A stretch of DNA of 64,000 nt, taken from the NCBI RefSeq assembly GCF_024753205.1, contig NZ_JANUGZ010000003.1, positions 806,001 through 870,000 of the forward strand. Direction: 5' to 3'. Source of the stretch: Massilia aurea. Lineage in GTDB: Bacteria; Pseudomonadota; Gammaproteobacteria; Burkholderiales; Burkholderiaceae_D. Of this stretch, positions 1-8,816 are shown one piece after another. The notes below the pieces were generated by a model. That model did no database searches and was not told the DNA's origin. It saw only the letters and a list, made by a program, of their open reading frames with translations. Within the stretch, counting starts at the first letter, position 1; each line of letters starts with the position of its first letter. The translations under genes were made by a program, and so were the position numbers.

Positions 1-1204
1 GCACGTAGTGGAAGTGGGCCACGACGTAATAGGTGTCGTGCACCTGGATGTCGATTGGGGTCACCGCCAGGATCAGGCCGGTGAAGCCGCCGATGGTGAA
101 CACGAAAATGAAGCCGACCGCGAACAGCATCGGCGTCTCGAACGTCATCGAGCCCTTCCACATCGTGGCGACCCAGTTGAAAATCTTCACGCCGGTGGGC
201 ACGGCAATGAGCATCGTGGCGTACATGAAGAACAGCTGCGACGTCACCGGCATGCCGGTCGTAAACATGTGGTGCGCCCAGACGACGAACGACAGGATCG
301 CGATCGAGGCCGTCGCGTAGACCATCGAGGCGTAGCCGAACAGCGGCTTGCGGGCAAACGCCGGAATGATCTGCGAAACGATGCCGAACGCCGGCAGGAT
401 CATGATGTAGACCTCGGGGTGGCCGAAGAACCAGAAGATGTGCTGGTACATCACCGGGTCGCCCCCGCCGGCGGCGTTGAAGAACGAGGTGCCGAAGTGG
501 CGGTCGGTCAGCGTCATCGTGATCGCGCCGGCCAGCACCGGCATCACGGCGATGAGCAGGTAGGCGGTGATCAGCCAGGTCCAGCAGAACATCGGCATCT
601 TCATCAGCGTCATGCCGGGCGCGCGCATGTTCAGGATGGTGACGATGATGTTGATCGAGCCCATGATCGACGAGGCGCCCATGATGTGCATCGCGAAGAT
701 CGCCATGTCCATGCCCAGGCCCATCTGCGTCGACAGCGGCGCGTACAGCGTCCAGCCGGCGGCAGTGGCCCCGCCCGGCACCAGGAACGACGTGGCCAGC
801 AGGATCGCGGCCGGTGGCAGCAGCCAGAACGAGAAGTTGTTCATGCGCGCAAACGCCATGTCAGACGCGCCGACCTGCAGCGGCAGCATCCAGTTGGCAA
901 AGCCGACGAAGGCCGGCATGATCGCGCCGAACACCATGATCAGCCCGTGCATGGTCGTGAGCTGGTTGAAGAATTCAGGGCGTACGAACTGCAGGCCCGG
1001 CTGGAACAGCTCGGCCCGGATCATCAGCGCCAGCACACCGCCCGAGAGCAGCATGATGAACGAGAACCACAGGTACAGGCTGCCGATGTCCTTGTGGTTG
1101 GTGGCGTACACCCAGCGGCGCCAGCCGTGCGGATGGTCGTGGTGTTCGTCGTGTGCGTGCTCATTGCCGTGACCCGGTGCGTGGTCGATCGTCGTGGTGC
1201 TCAT
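1..1204 (-). CDS. ctaD: Cytochrome c oxidase subunit I (3' end outside window)
   Basis: This is the heme-copper catalytic subunit of the aerobic terminal oxidase, an inner-membrane protein that reduces O2 to water and pumps protons. The leftward reading starts with ATG at 1204, has a His-rich N-terminus and then the typical [11 protein letters not shown] entry into the first helix, followed by [14 protein letters not shown]. About 400 residues are visible and the gene runs off the left edge, so the stop is missing. It lies 39 bases downstream of coxB on the same strand, the usual order in betaproteobacteria, so the two are probably co-transcribed. Family assignment is secure. Confidence 0.95.
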   Translation of the reverse strand, partial: MSTTTIDHAPGHGNEHAHDEHHDHPHGWRRWVYATNHKDIGSLYLWFSFIMLLSGGVLALMIRAELFQPGLQFVRPEFFNQLTTMHGLIMVFGAIMPAFVGFANWMLPLQVGASDMAFARMNNFSFWLLPPAAILLATSFLVPGGATAAGWTLYAPLSTQMGLGMDMAIFAMHIMGASSIMGSINIIVTILNMRAPGMTLMKMPMFCWTWLITAYLLIAVMPVLAGAITMTLTDRHFGTSFFNAAGGGDPVMYQHIFWFFGHPEVYIMILPAFGIVSQIIPAFARKPLFGYASMVYATASIAILSFVVWAHHMFTTGMPVTSQLFFMYATMLIAVPTGVKIFNWVATMWKGSMTFETPMLFAVGFIFVFTIGGFTGLILAVTPIDIQVHDTYYVVAHFHYV

Positions 1205-1243
1205 GGCGTTACCCCTGCTCGTTACGTGCGTTGGTGGCGGACA

Positions 1244-2437
1244 TTATTTGCGGGCGGCCAGGACTTCGGCCGGCTGGACGATATTTTCCGCAGCCTTGTT
1301 CGACCAGGAATTGCGGGTATAGGTGATCACGGCGGCGATCTCGGTGTCGGACAATTGCGGCCAGGCCGGCATTGCGGTCGGGAACTTGCCGCTCTTCTGG
1401 CCGTGCAGCAGGATGTCGATCTGGTGCGCCTTGCTGCCCAGCACATTTGGCGAGCCGTCCAGCGCCGCGAACGCGGCCGGGATGCCCTTGCCATTGACCT
1501 GGTGGCAGGCCACGCAGTTGGCGGTGTAGACCGCTTCGCCACGGGTTTTGAGTTCGTCGATGGTCCAGACCTTGGTCGGATCGTCGGCCAGCGCCGCCAT
1601 CTCTTTTTTCTTGCCCGCGACCCAAGCCGTGTAGTCGGCATCGGACACGACGCGCACGACGATCGGCATGAACGCGTGGTCCTTGCCGCACAGCTCGACG
1701 CAGTTGCCACGGTACACGCCGATCTGTTCGGCCTTGAACCAGCCGTCGCGCACGAAACCAGGAATCGCATCCTGCTTGATGGCAAAGGCCGGCACGGTCC
1801 AGGCGTGGATCACGTCGTTGGCCGTGAACACCATGCGGATCTTCTTGTTGACCGGCACGACCATCTCGTTATCGACTTCGAGCAGGTAGTTGGCGGTGCG
1901 CGCTTCGGTCGGCGCCACGCCGGGCTCACCGATCTGCGAGCGCGGCGTGGACAGGTTCGACAGGAACGAGATGCCTTCGCCCTCGCCTTTCAGGTAGTCG
2001 TAGCCCCATTTCCACTGCATGCCGGTGGCCTTGATGGTCAGGTCGGCATTGGACGTGTCTTTCAGTGCGACGACGGTCTTGGTGGCCGGCAGCGCCATGC
2101 CGATGACAATCAGGAACGGCACGATCGTCCAGGCGATTTCGACGGCGGTGGATTCGTGGAAGGTGGCCGGCTTGTGGCCCAGGGATTTGCGGTGCTTGAA
2201 CACCGAGTAGAACATGACGCCGAACACGGCGATGAAGATCACCAGGCAGACGATCATCATCCAGATGTGCAAGCCGTAGATGTCGGCGCCGACGGCGGTG
2301 ACCGGGGCCTGCATATTGAGCTGATGCTCCTGAGGCCGGCCCGTCAGTTGCTGCGCCCAAGCCGGCACGGAGCCAGCGGCGGCGCCGAGTACGGCACAGC
2401 CGTACAGCACGGCCCGAAGTCGCGTTGCATATGTCAT
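1244..2437 (-). CDS. coxB: Cytochrome c oxidase subunit II with fused cytochrome c domain
   Basis: This is subunit II of the aa3/caa3-type oxidase; it takes electrons from cytochrome c through the CuA centre. The 397-residue protein has an N-terminal signal ending near AWAQQ, two transmembrane helices, and a cupredoxin domain with the CuA ligand set in NCVELCGKDHAFM around residues 245-256. A C-terminal cytochrome c domain carries CVACH at about residues 305-309. The extra heme domain makes it longer than plain CoxB and marks it as caa3-like. ATG 2437 is preferred; a TTG four codons upstream is the alternative. ctaD follows on the same strand. Confidence 0.95.
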   Translation of the reverse strand: MTYATRLRAVLYGCAVLGAAAGSVPAWAQQLTGRPQEHQLNMQAPVTAVGADIYGLHIWMMIVCLVIFIAVFGVMFYSVFKHRKSLGHKPATFHESTAVEIAWTIVPFLIVIGMALPATKTVVALKDTSNADLTIKATGMQWKWGYDYLKGEGEGISFLSNLSTPRSQIGEPGVAPTEARTANYLLEVDNEMVVPVNKKIRMVFTANDVIHAWTVPAFAIKQDAIPGFVRDGWFKAEQIGVYRGNCVELCGKDHAFMPIVVRVVSDADYTAWVAGKKKEMAALADDPTKVWTIDELKTRGEAVYTANCVACHQVNGKGIPAAFAALDGSPNVLGSKAHQIDILLHGQKSGKFPTAMPAWPQLSDTEIAAVITYTRNSWSNKAAENIVQPAEVLAARK

Positions 2438-2735
2438 GTATGTCCCCAACCACCCAAAAAATAAGAATTATTTTTAAACGGTCAGCCATTCCACGAACGA
2501 ACGACGCCGCTCCGTGCTGGCCGCAGAACACCGATGCCGTGCCGGGGCATCTCTGCGGCTGCTGCAATTCTTTTTCTGTTTCTGTTTTGATTCTGTTTCA
2601 CGGCTTGCGATGCCGCTTTTTCAAGCGATTCTATCGGCTAGACGTGAAAAATAGCAATTGATTATATCTAAAGCACTAATTTTTATTCAAGGAATATCGG
2701 GGGCCCCGCCAATCTGCCCGTGCACGGCGACGACG
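2438..2735. other. Intergenic region upstream of coxB
   Basis: About 300 bases without a convincing gene. The stretch from roughly 2560 to 2690 is clearly more AT-rich than its surroundings, as expected for the promoter of the leftward cox genes. It also contains the 3' flank of the bioC-like gene, which runs in the same direction. I see no clear rho-independent terminator and no RNA gene here. Confidence 0.5.
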
Positions 2736-3650
2736 TTACGGCTTGCGTGGCTGGAAGCGGACGATCGATTCACCAGCTGCCGTCTGGCGCGGCGCCGGGC
2801 GAAACGCGTGGCCGTAGATCACTTCGAAGGTCAGGCCCAGCTTGCCGTCGGGGAGGCGCTGCGCTTCGAGCGCAGCGAGCACACGCTGCCAGGCCGCACG
2901 GCCGATCAAGCCGCGCCGGCGCGATTCGAGCGGATTGCCGCCCAGCGCGCGCACGTCGCGCAGCAGCGCCTGCGGCGTATCGTAGGTGACCGTGATGCGC
3001 TCCATGTCCATGACCGGTGTCGAAAAGCCCGCCTCGACCAGCTGATCGCCGAAATCGTGCATGTCGACAAATGGCAACGTGTGCGGATAAGCATCCAGCG
3101 CCGCAAATGCCGTGCGCAGTTCGGTGAACGTGTCGGGGCCGAAGCTGGAAAACATGAGCAAACCCTCGACACGCAGCACGCGGCGCCATTCGGCAAATAC
3201 GCGGTCGGGCAGCGGATGCCAGTGCAACGCCAGGTTCGACCACAGCAAATCGACCGAGTTCGGGCCGAGCGGCAGGTTGCCGTAGTCACCGCACAGGATG
3301 TCGACGCCCGCCTTGGCCGGCATCAGCCGGCTCAATAACTGATTGAGCGAACCCGAGGCGCCCGGCTTTTTCGCCGCGCGCGCCATGGCGCCGGCGCCAT
3401 CCAGGCCGACGATCTGCGCCGAGGGATACGTCTTTTGCAGCAGGGCCAGGTCGCCCCCGGGACCGCAGCCGGCGTCGAGCACCTGCTTGGGGATGATCTT
3501 CACCAGGGCCAGGCGCTCATGCATGCGCGCGGCGATTTCGCGGCGCAGGAAATCCGACGACGCAATGCGTTCGGGCCGCGCGAACAGGTTGCGCACACGT
3601 GACAAGTCAATGGGCGCGCTCAGCTTGGACGGGGATTGAGGAGATGCCAT
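2736..3650 (-). CDS. bioC: BioC-like malonyl-ACP O-methyltransferase
   Basis: This is a class I SAM-dependent methyltransferase. BioC methylates the free carboxyl of malonyl-ACP so that the fatty-acid machinery can build the pimeloyl chain of biotin. The 304-residue protein has SAM motif I as VLDAGCGPGGD, then VGLDGAG, the acidic DILCGDYGNLPL motif and NLALHW, which fit BioC. It is longer than the E. coli protein at both ends. ATG 3650 was chosen because residues just after it (LSRVRNLFARPERI) match the usual start of the family. It is divergent from comF. No other bio genes are in the window, so the biotin role is inferred from family resemblance only. Confidence 0.8.
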   Translation of the reverse strand: MASPQSPSKLSAPIDLSRVRNLFARPERIASSDFLRREIAARMHERLALVKIIPKQVLDAGCGPGGDLALLQKTYPSAQIVGLDGAGAMARAAKKPGASGSLNQLLSRLMPAKAGVDILCGDYGNLPLGPNSVDLLWSNLALHWHPLPDRVFAEWRRVLRVEGLLMFSSFGPDTFTELRTAFAALDAYPHTLPFVDMHDFGDQLVEAGFSTPVMDMERITVTYDTPQALLRDVRALGGNPLESRRRGLIGRAAWQRVLAALEAQRLPDGKLGLTFEVIYGHAFRPAPRQTAAGESIVRFQPRKP

Positions 3651-3710
3651 GGGATCGGATGCGTGATGAGATAATGTGGGCAGTTTAACCGTTTGTGGGA
3701 CGCCGAGCCG

Positions 3711-4442
3711 ATGCCGGACCTTCGCCCGCTGCCGATGCGCCTCGTGCACGCGCTGCTGGACGCGTTCTTGCCCTCGTGCTGCGCACTGTGCGGCGGGCAG
3801 GCGCGGGCGGCAGTGTGCGCCGATTGCGAGCAGGCGTATGTGGCGCCGACGCCGCGCTGTCCTTGCTGCGCCAACCCGACCGGCGCGCTGGACAGCACAC
3901 GGCATTGTGGCGCCTGCCTGGCGCAGGCGCCGCCCTTCGACGCCACCTGGGCAGCCTGCGACTACGCGGCGCCGCTCGATAGCCTGGTGCTGCAGCTGAA
4001 ATTTGGCGCGCAACTGGCGCTGGCGCCGTGGATGGCGCGCGTGCTGCATGGGGCCATTGCGTCCGAGGCACGGGCATTGCCCGACGTGCTGTGTCCGGTG
4101 CCGCTGGGCCCGGCACGCCTGATCGAGCGCGGCTACAACCAGGCGCTCGAAGTGGCGCGACCGCTGGCCCGCGCGCTGGGCGTGCCGGTCGTCCCGCAAC
4201 TGCTGCACCGGCTGCGCGAGACAGCGCCACAATCGGGCGCCGCACCCGGCGACCGGCGCAGGAACGTACGGGGCGCGTTTGGCGTGGCCAGCACATTCGA
4301 CGTACATGGCCGGCATGTGGGCGTGGTCGACGATGTCATGTCGAGCGGCCACACACTGGCAGAAATTGCCGCCATATTGAAAGGGGCGGGCGCCGCGCGC
4401 GTGACGAACGTCGTCTTCGCGCGCACCCCGCCGCATGGATAA
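3711..4442 (+). CDS. comF: ComF family phosphoribosyltransferase-like protein
   Basis: ComF-family cytosolic protein, linked to DNA uptake or processing in competent bacteria. The N-terminal third is a cysteine-rich zinc-binding region (CCALCGG, CADCE, CPCC, CGACL). The C-terminal part is a type I phosphoribosyltransferase fold with the PRPP-loop motif VGVVDDVMSSGHT. From ATG 3711 it is 243 residues, normal for the family; a TTG at 3693 is a weaker alternative. It is divergent from the bioC-like gene and followed 24 bases later by trmL on the same strand. Its exact biochemical role is unknown in most species. Confidence 0.88.
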   Translation: MPDLRPLPMRLVHALLDAFLPSCCALCGGQARAAVCADCEQAYVAPTPRCPCCANPTGALDSTRHCGACLAQAPPFDATWAACDYAAPLDSLVLQLKFGAQLALAPWMARVLHGAIASEARALPDVLCPVPLGPARLIERGYNQALEVARPLARALGVPVVPQLLHRLRETAPQSGAAPGDRRRNVRGAFGVASTFDVHGRHVGVVDDVMSSGHTLAEIAAILKGAGAARVTNVVFARTPPHG

Positions 4443-4466
4443 GCCTCATCATCAAGGAGAAGCACG

Positions 4467-4937
4467 TTGTTCCACGTCGTCCTGGTCGAACCAGAAATCC
4501 CGCCGAATACCGGCAATGTGATCCGCCTGTGCGCCAACACCGGCGTGCAACTGCACCTGATCGAGCCGCTCGGCTTTCCGCTGGACGACGCCAAGATGCG
4601 CCGCGCCGGCCTCGATTACCACGACTACGCGACGATGAAGGTGCACAAGGACTGGGCCGCGTTCCTGGCGGACACCCAGCCCGATCCGGCGCGCATGTTC
4701 GCACTGACCACGCACGGCTCGGCGCCCTTCGCCGACGCCCACTTCCAGCCGGGCGACGTGTTCGTGTTCGGCCCGGAATCGCGCGGCCTGCCCCCTGCCC
4801 TGCGCGAGACCTTCCCACCCGCCCAGCGCATCCGCCTGCCGATGCGCCCCGATAACCGCAGCCTGAACCTGTCGAACACGGTGGCAGTCGTCGTCTACGA
4901 AGCCTGGCGCCAGAACGGCTACGCCGGCGGCGCCTGA
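4467..4937 (+). CDS. trmL: tRNA (cytidine(34)-2'-O)-methyltransferase TrmL
   Basis: This SPOUT-class enzyme 2'-O-methylates the wobble base of leucine tRNAs. The 156-residue protein shows the family hallmarks: VLVEPEIPPNTGNVIRLCANTG at the N-terminus (of which PPNTGNVIR is the key part), VFGPESRGLP, and the knotted C-terminal SAM site RSLNLSNTVAVVVYE. The start is a TTG at 4467, supported by AAGGAGA at 4454-4460 with good spacing; no in-frame ATG would give the conserved N-terminus. It follows comF closely, so co-transcription is likely. A REP-like cluster lies downstream. Confidence 0.93.
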   Translation: MFHVVLVEPEIPPNTGNVIRLCANTGVQLHLIEPLGFPLDDAKMRRAGLDYHDYATMKVHKDWAAFLADTQPDPARMFALTTHGSAPFADAHFQPGDVFVFGPESRGLPPALRETFPPAQRIRLPMRPDNRSLNLSNTVAVVVYEAWRQNGYAGGA

Positions 4938-4971
4938 ACCGGCGCTACAACTCATACAGCCGTCGTGTCAA

Positions 4972-5194
4972 AAGCCGGGGTCAGGTCTGACATTCGGACA
5001 CGGCCTCGACTGCTGGGAGTTATACATACAGAAGCCGGGGTCAGGTCTGACATTCGGACACGGCCTCGGCTGCTGGGCGGGGTACGGTTGCTGGATCAAA
5101 GTAGAGCTTGTGTCCGAATGTCAGACCTGACCCCGGCTTGTAACCCCGGATTGCGGTAGAGCTTGTGTCCGAATGTCAGACCTGACCCCGGCTT
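4972..5194. repeat. Four-copy REP-like repeat cluster in inverted arrangement
   Basis: Two direct 46-base copies lie at 4972-5017 and 5032-5077 and differ at one base. Two 29-base inverted copies of the same core lie at 5111-5139 and 5166-5194, each preceded by GTAGAGCTTG. The core reads AAGCCGGGGTCAGG followed by TCTGACATTCGGACA. The cluster fills the space between the convergent trmL and TetR genes and could fold into alternative large hairpins. Placement between convergent genes and the palindromic layout are typical of REP elements mobilised by RAYT transposases; no transposase is in this window. A short related fragment (CCCGGCTTGTAAC) occurs near 35834. Confidence 0.85.
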
Positions 5195-5229
5195 GTTATA
5201 CATGCCTGTGCGCCAGACAACGGTGCCAC

Positions 5230-5907
5230 TCACCCGAAGGCGTCGAGCAGCCCGGCGCCGGCCAGCAGGTCGATGGCTTCATCGACCCGGCGCGGCGCGG
5301 CGGCGTCGAGTTGATCGCGGTCGGCGCCAACCAGGGCGCGCATCTGCTGCGGTACGATTACCAGGTCGATGAAACGCTGCGCGATGGCCGTGGCCGCTGC
5401 GATGCCGTCAGACGAAGGCGCTGGTCCGGCCAGCGCGTCGACAATGCTCGCTACGCCGCTGTCGCGCCCAGCCTGATCCACCAGTCGCGACAATTCGGGC
5501 AGCCGGGGCGCCGTTGTCAAACTTACCCGCAGCAGCGCCACCGATTTTTCCGTGAGCGCCTGCTGCAGCAGATGCAGTCCCACTGCGCGCAGGCGCTCCT
5601 GCAGCGGCATGGCTGACGGCAGGTCGGGCGCAGGCGGCGCCGCGCGCTCGAGAGCACGGTGCACGACTGCGCTGAACAGCGCATCTTTGTTGGCGTAGCG
5701 CGCATACAGGGTCGCCTTGCCGGCGCCCGCCATGGCGACGACCTGGTCGCAACTCGTCGCATCGAAGCCCGACCGCAGGAACAGCGTCGTTGCTGCATCG
5801 AGGATGCGGCGGTCCACTTCGCCCGCATGCTCAGCAGACGGCCGGCCACCCCGCTTGCGCGTGGTTGGTGTTGGCTCCAGCTCCGGCAGGTTTGATGTCA
5901 CGCGCAT
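5230..5907 (-). CDS. TetR/AcrR family transcriptional regulator
   Basis: One-component repressor of 225 residues. A basic N-terminal tail (TTRKRGGRPS) precedes the helix-turn-helix at about residues 30-75, with the recognition segment MAGAGKATLYARYANKDALF. The remaining ligand-binding domain is of the AcrR/TetR_C type. It starts at ATG 5907 and is divergent from the PNPOx-like and epoxide hydrolase genes; a perfect inverted repeat sits between the two start codons. It probably represses both itself and that operon in response to a small molecule, possibly an epoxide or related electrophile. The ligand is unknown. Confidence 0.9.
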   Translation of the reverse strand: MRVTSNLPELEPTPTTRKRGGRPSAEHAGEVDRRILDAATTLFLRSGFDATSCDQVVAMAGAGKATLYARYANKDALFSAVVHRALERAAPPAPDLPSAMPLQERLRAVGLHLLQQALTEKSVALLRVSLTTAPRLPELSRLVDQAGRDSGVASIVDALAGPAPSSDGIAAATAIAQRFIDLVIVPQQMRALVGADRDQLDAAAPRRVDEAIDLLAGAGLLDAFG

Positions 5908-5927
5908 GGCAAAATAGTCATCATAAT

Positions 5928-5956
5928 AAACTGAACTGAATGGTATAGTTCAGTTT
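5928..5956. promoter_or_regulatory. Palindromic operator, probable TetR-family binding site
   Basis: AAACTGAACT at 5928-5937 is a perfect inverted repeat of AGTTCAGTTT at 5947-5956, separated by nine bases. It lies in the 75-base gap between the divergent TetR gene and the PNPOx-like gene, where a TetR dimer would block both promoters. The sequence is seen directly; assignment to this regulator is inferred from position. Confidence 0.75.
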
Positions 5957-5982
5957 CTGGACTCTCAATCAAAGGTGAAGCG

Positions 5983-6414
5983 ATGGACATGCGTTTGAAA
6001 TTTCTATCTGACAATATGAAGGCCATTGATTTTGGCATGCTCTCGACCCGCACCGAAGGCGGCGCCTTCGCCAGCCGGCCCATGAGCAACAACGGCGAGG
6101 TCGATTATGACGGGGACAGCTACTTTTTCACTTATGACCAGGCCCGTACCGTGGCTGACATCGAGGGCGACGCAGCGGTTGGCCTGACCTTTACCGGTGC
6201 CCCCGGACCCCATGGGCAGCCACCGCTGTTCATCGCGGTACAAGGCAATGCGGAACTGATTCGCGACAAGGCCATGTTCGCAGCGCACTGGACGGCCGGG
6301 CTCGACCACTGGTTCGAGCAAGGCGTCGACACACCGGGATTGGTCATGATACGCGTTCGCGCCGCCCGAATCCACTACTGGAATGGCGCCGACCAAGGCG
6401 AGATCGTTCTGTAA
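5983..6414 (+). CDS. Pyridoxamine 5'-phosphate oxidase-like (general stress) protein
   Basis: A 143-residue protein of the PNPOx-like split-barrel family (general stress protein 26 type), which generally binds a flavin. It shows the family pattern of an N-terminal helix, LSTRTEGGAFASRPMS, then YFFTYDQARTVADIEGDAAVGLTF (of which YFFTYD and VGLTF are the key parts) and a C-terminal RVRAARIHYWNG. ATG 5983 has AAAGGTGA upstream. It is the first gene of a probable two-gene operon with the epoxide hydrolase, under the palindrome at 5928-5956. Substrate unknown. Confidence 0.83.
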   Translation: MDMRLKFLSDNMKAIDFGMLSTRTEGGAFASRPMSNNGEVDYDGDSYFFTYDQARTVADIEGDAAVGLTFTGAPGPHGQPPLFIAVQGNAELIRDKAMFAAHWTAGLDHWFEQGVDTPGLVMIRVRAARIHYWNGADQGEIVL

Positions 6415-6474
6415 AACCCGAACACGCACGGGTCACGCTGGCCCGTGCCCCATCACCGACTTGACAGGCCCGCC

Positions 6475-7629
6475 ATGCACACTGCAATCGACGCATTTCC
6501 TATCCATATTCCAGACGCCGACCTGACCGCCCTCGCCGACCGCCTGGCGCGCACGCGCTGGCCCGATGCCGAGACCGTGAACGACACCTCGCAGGGCCCG
6601 CAACTGGCCCGCATCCGCGCACTGGTGGAACGCTGGCAGGACGGTTACGACTGGCGCAGCACGGAAGCCGCACTCAACCAATGGGGCAGCAGCCGTACCG
6701 TCATCGATGGGCTGGGCATTCACTTCCTGCATATCCGCTCATCGGAACCGAACGCGACGCCACTGCTGCTGACGCATGGCTGGCCGGGCTCCGTGCTGGA
6801 ATTTCGCGAGCTGATCGGTCCGCTGACGCAGCCACAGGCGCATGGCGGCCTCGCATCCGATGCATTCCATCTGGTGATTCCAGCTTTGCCTGGCTTCGGC
6901 TTTTCCGACAAGCCGACTGAACCGGGCTGGGGCGTGGGGCGCACGGCGCAGGCCTTCGCGGAACTGATGCGCCGCCTCGGCTATGGCGAACGCTGGGTGG
7001 CGCAAGGCGGCGACTGGGGCGCGGCCGTCACGAGCGCCCTGGCGCACATGCGCGTGCCGGGCCTGGCGGGCATCCACCTGAACATGGTGATGTTCCATCC
7101 AACCGAGCAGGAAATCGCCGACGCGACGCCAGAAGAGCAACAGATGCTGGACGACGCCGCCCGCTACGAGAAAGAATATTCTGGCTACATGAAGCTGCAG
7201 TGCACGCGCCCGCAATCGGTCGCGTTCGCGCTGGCGGATTCGCCGGTGGGCCTGGCCAGCTGGCTGTACGCGCTGTTCCAGGACGTGTCCGATACCGAAG
7301 GCAAGCCGGAGCGCACGATCGCACCGGACCGCCTGATCGACGACGTGATGATGTACTGGCTGACCAATACCGGACCCAGCTCGGCGCGGTTTTACTGGGA
7401 AGGCGCGCGCGAGATGGCGCGCGGCATGCCCACCGCCCCGCTGCCCCTGCCTGCTGGCATCAGCATGTTTCCAGGCGAGCAGATGCGGCTGTCGGAGCGC
7501 TGGGCCGCATCGCGCTTTGCCGACCTGCGCTTCTTTGGCGAAGCCGAGCGCGGCGGCCACTTCGCAGCAATGGAAAACCCTGCCGTACTTGTCGAGCATC
7601 TGCGCGCGACATTCCGCACGATGCGCTGA
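6475..7629 (+). CDS. Epoxide hydrolase (EHN-domain alpha/beta hydrolase)
   Basis: Alpha/beta-hydrolase that opens epoxides to diols. The 384-residue protein has an N-terminal EHN domain (IPDADLTALADRLARTRWPD begins it) and then the hydrolase fold with the oxyanion motif HGWPGS, LPGFGFSDKP and the nucleophile Asp in GGDWGAAV. The late His of the triad is probably in GGHFAAMENP. ATG 6475 matches the family's N-terminus better than an upstream GTG at 6445. It lies 60 bases after the PNPOx-like gene and likely shares its TetR control. It ends five bases from the convergent SGNH hydrolase. Confidence 0.92.
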   Translation: MHTAIDAFPIHIPDADLTALADRLARTRWPDAETVNDTSQGPQLARIRALVERWQDGYDWRSTEAALNQWGSSRTVIDGLGIHFLHIRSSEPNATPLLLTHGWPGSVLEFRELIGPLTQPQAHGGLASDAFHLVIPALPGFGFSDKPTEPGWGVGRTAQAFAELMRRLGYGERWVAQGGDWGAAVTSALAHMRVPGLAGIHLNMVMFHPTEQEIADATPEEQQMLDDAARYEKEYSGYMKLQCTRPQSVAFALADSPVGLASWLYALFQDVSDTEGKPERTIAPDRLIDDVMMYWLTNTGPSSARFYWEGAREMARGMPTAPLPLPAGISMFPGEQMRLSERWAASRFADLRFFGEAERGGHFAAMENPAVLVEHLRATFRTMR

Positions 7630-7634
7630 TCAAA

Positions 7635-8816
7635 TCAGCCCCGAAAGCCGAACACGCCATCGGCAAACACCTGCGCATGAAACCGTTCGCCGATCAGCCG
7701 GTGCGTGGCGGCGTCCGGATGCAGCGCATCGGGCAGTGGCAGGTGCGCGTTGTCGTCGGCACCATACAGCGCGCTGCCATCGAGGTAATGGATGTGCGCA
7801 TCGGTCGCTGCCCGATGCGCGACGATTCTTTGCAACTGCTCGCGGATCACACCCAGCGTCAGCTTGCCCTGGCGCCGCTCGGCATCATTGCCCATCGCCC
7901 GGAACAGCAGCCTGCCCTGTTCCATGGCCTTGCCATCGAACATGGTCGGCCCCGGCGTCGTTTCGTGGATCGGACACCAGGTCGGCGAGATCACCAGCAG
8001 CGGCGTGTTCCGGTGCCGCCCTTCGCGGATCGTGTCAAGAAACCCGTGCACGGCCGGCCCGAACGCGCGCACGCGCATCAGGTCGGTGTTGACGAGATTG
8101 ATGCCCAGCTTCAGGCTGATCAGGTCCGCCGGCAGGTCGCGGATCGTGCGCGCCGTGAACGGATCCAGCAAGGCATTGCCGCCGAACCCAAGATTGAACA
8201 GGTCGACACCGGCCAGACCGGCAGCCACGGCAGGCCAGATGCCGGTCGGATGGGTCGCATTCGAGCCCTGGCTGATCGAACTGCCGTGGTGGAGCCAGCG
8301 GCGCTGGCCGCCTGCCAACAGCGGCGACACCGGCGCATCCGTGCGCAAGCTCACCAGCTCGGTGGTCTCGTCATGCGGCAGCCAGAGTTCAATGGTCTTG
8401 TCGCCCGCCGGCAGGTCGGCAAAGCGCAGCCAGTGCGGCTCGCCCGGATGTACCCGCGTTGCGCCGCTGATCATGTCGATCTCAAGGAGCTTGCCACCCG
8501 GCGCGCTCGCCTGGGCAAGCAGCTTCCCATCAACCACCAGATCATAGATACCGTCGGGTCGCGGCGCCATCTTGCCGTAGCGGCGCTTGGTCGGCAGCAC
8601 CAGCACCTCGACGACACGGGCCGTCGTCCGGAACGCCAGCCGCACGCCGGATGGCTGTGCTGCGGCCAACGCCAGTTGCACATCCAGGTGCTGCGCGAGC
8701 GCCCAGGCCGGCAAACGCTGCGGCAGCAGGCCGGCGTCGGTGCGTTCGAGCTCGACCGCGCCATGGATCAAGTCTGCGGGAATCGGCGACAGCGTGTACA
8801 TGGACGTGCCCGTCAT
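7635..8816 (-). CDS. SGNH/GDSL-family hydrolase with N-terminal beta domain
   Basis: Predicted serine esterase of 393 residues. The first half (about 1-170) looks like the SsfX3-type beta-sandwich found before some GDSL lipases. The second half has the SGNH blocks: block I HHGSSISQGS (Ser nucleophile), block II around NLGFGGNALLDPF, block III with LGIN, and a C-terminal DALHPDAATHR carrying Asp and His. No signal peptide is evident, so a cytoplasmic role is likely. Its ATG overlaps the stop of the upstream aminotransferase as TGATG, indicating translational coupling. Substrate unknown. Confidence 0.82.
   Translation of the reverse strand: MTGTSMYTLSPIPADLIHGAVELERTDAGLLPQRLPAWALAQHLDVQLALAAAQPSGVRLAFRTTARVVEVLVLPTKRRYGKMAPRPDGIYDLVVDGKLLAQASAPGGKLLEIDMISGATRVHPGEPHWLRFADLPAGDKTIELWLPHDETTELVSLRTDAPVSPLLAGGQRRWLHHGSSISQGSNATHPTGIWPAVAAGLAGVDLFNLGFGGNALLDPFTARTIRDLPADLISLKLGINLVNTDLMRVRAFGPAVHGFLDTIREGRHRNTPLLVISPTWCPIHETTPGPTMFDGKAMEQGRLLFRAMGNDAERRQGKLTLGVIREQLQRIVAHRAATDAHIHYLDGSALYGADDNAHLPLPDALHPDAATHRLIGERFHAQVFADGVFGFRG

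Noticed and set aside
8..2464. Very long open frame on the plus strand opposite ctaD and coxB
   Set aside because: His/Arg/Asp-rich translation with no family features; it mirrors the codon bias of the two real genes on the other strand.
4972..5194. Possible CRISPR array
   Set aside because: Only four units, two of them inverted, with irregular spacing and no cas genes; REP-like cluster fits better.
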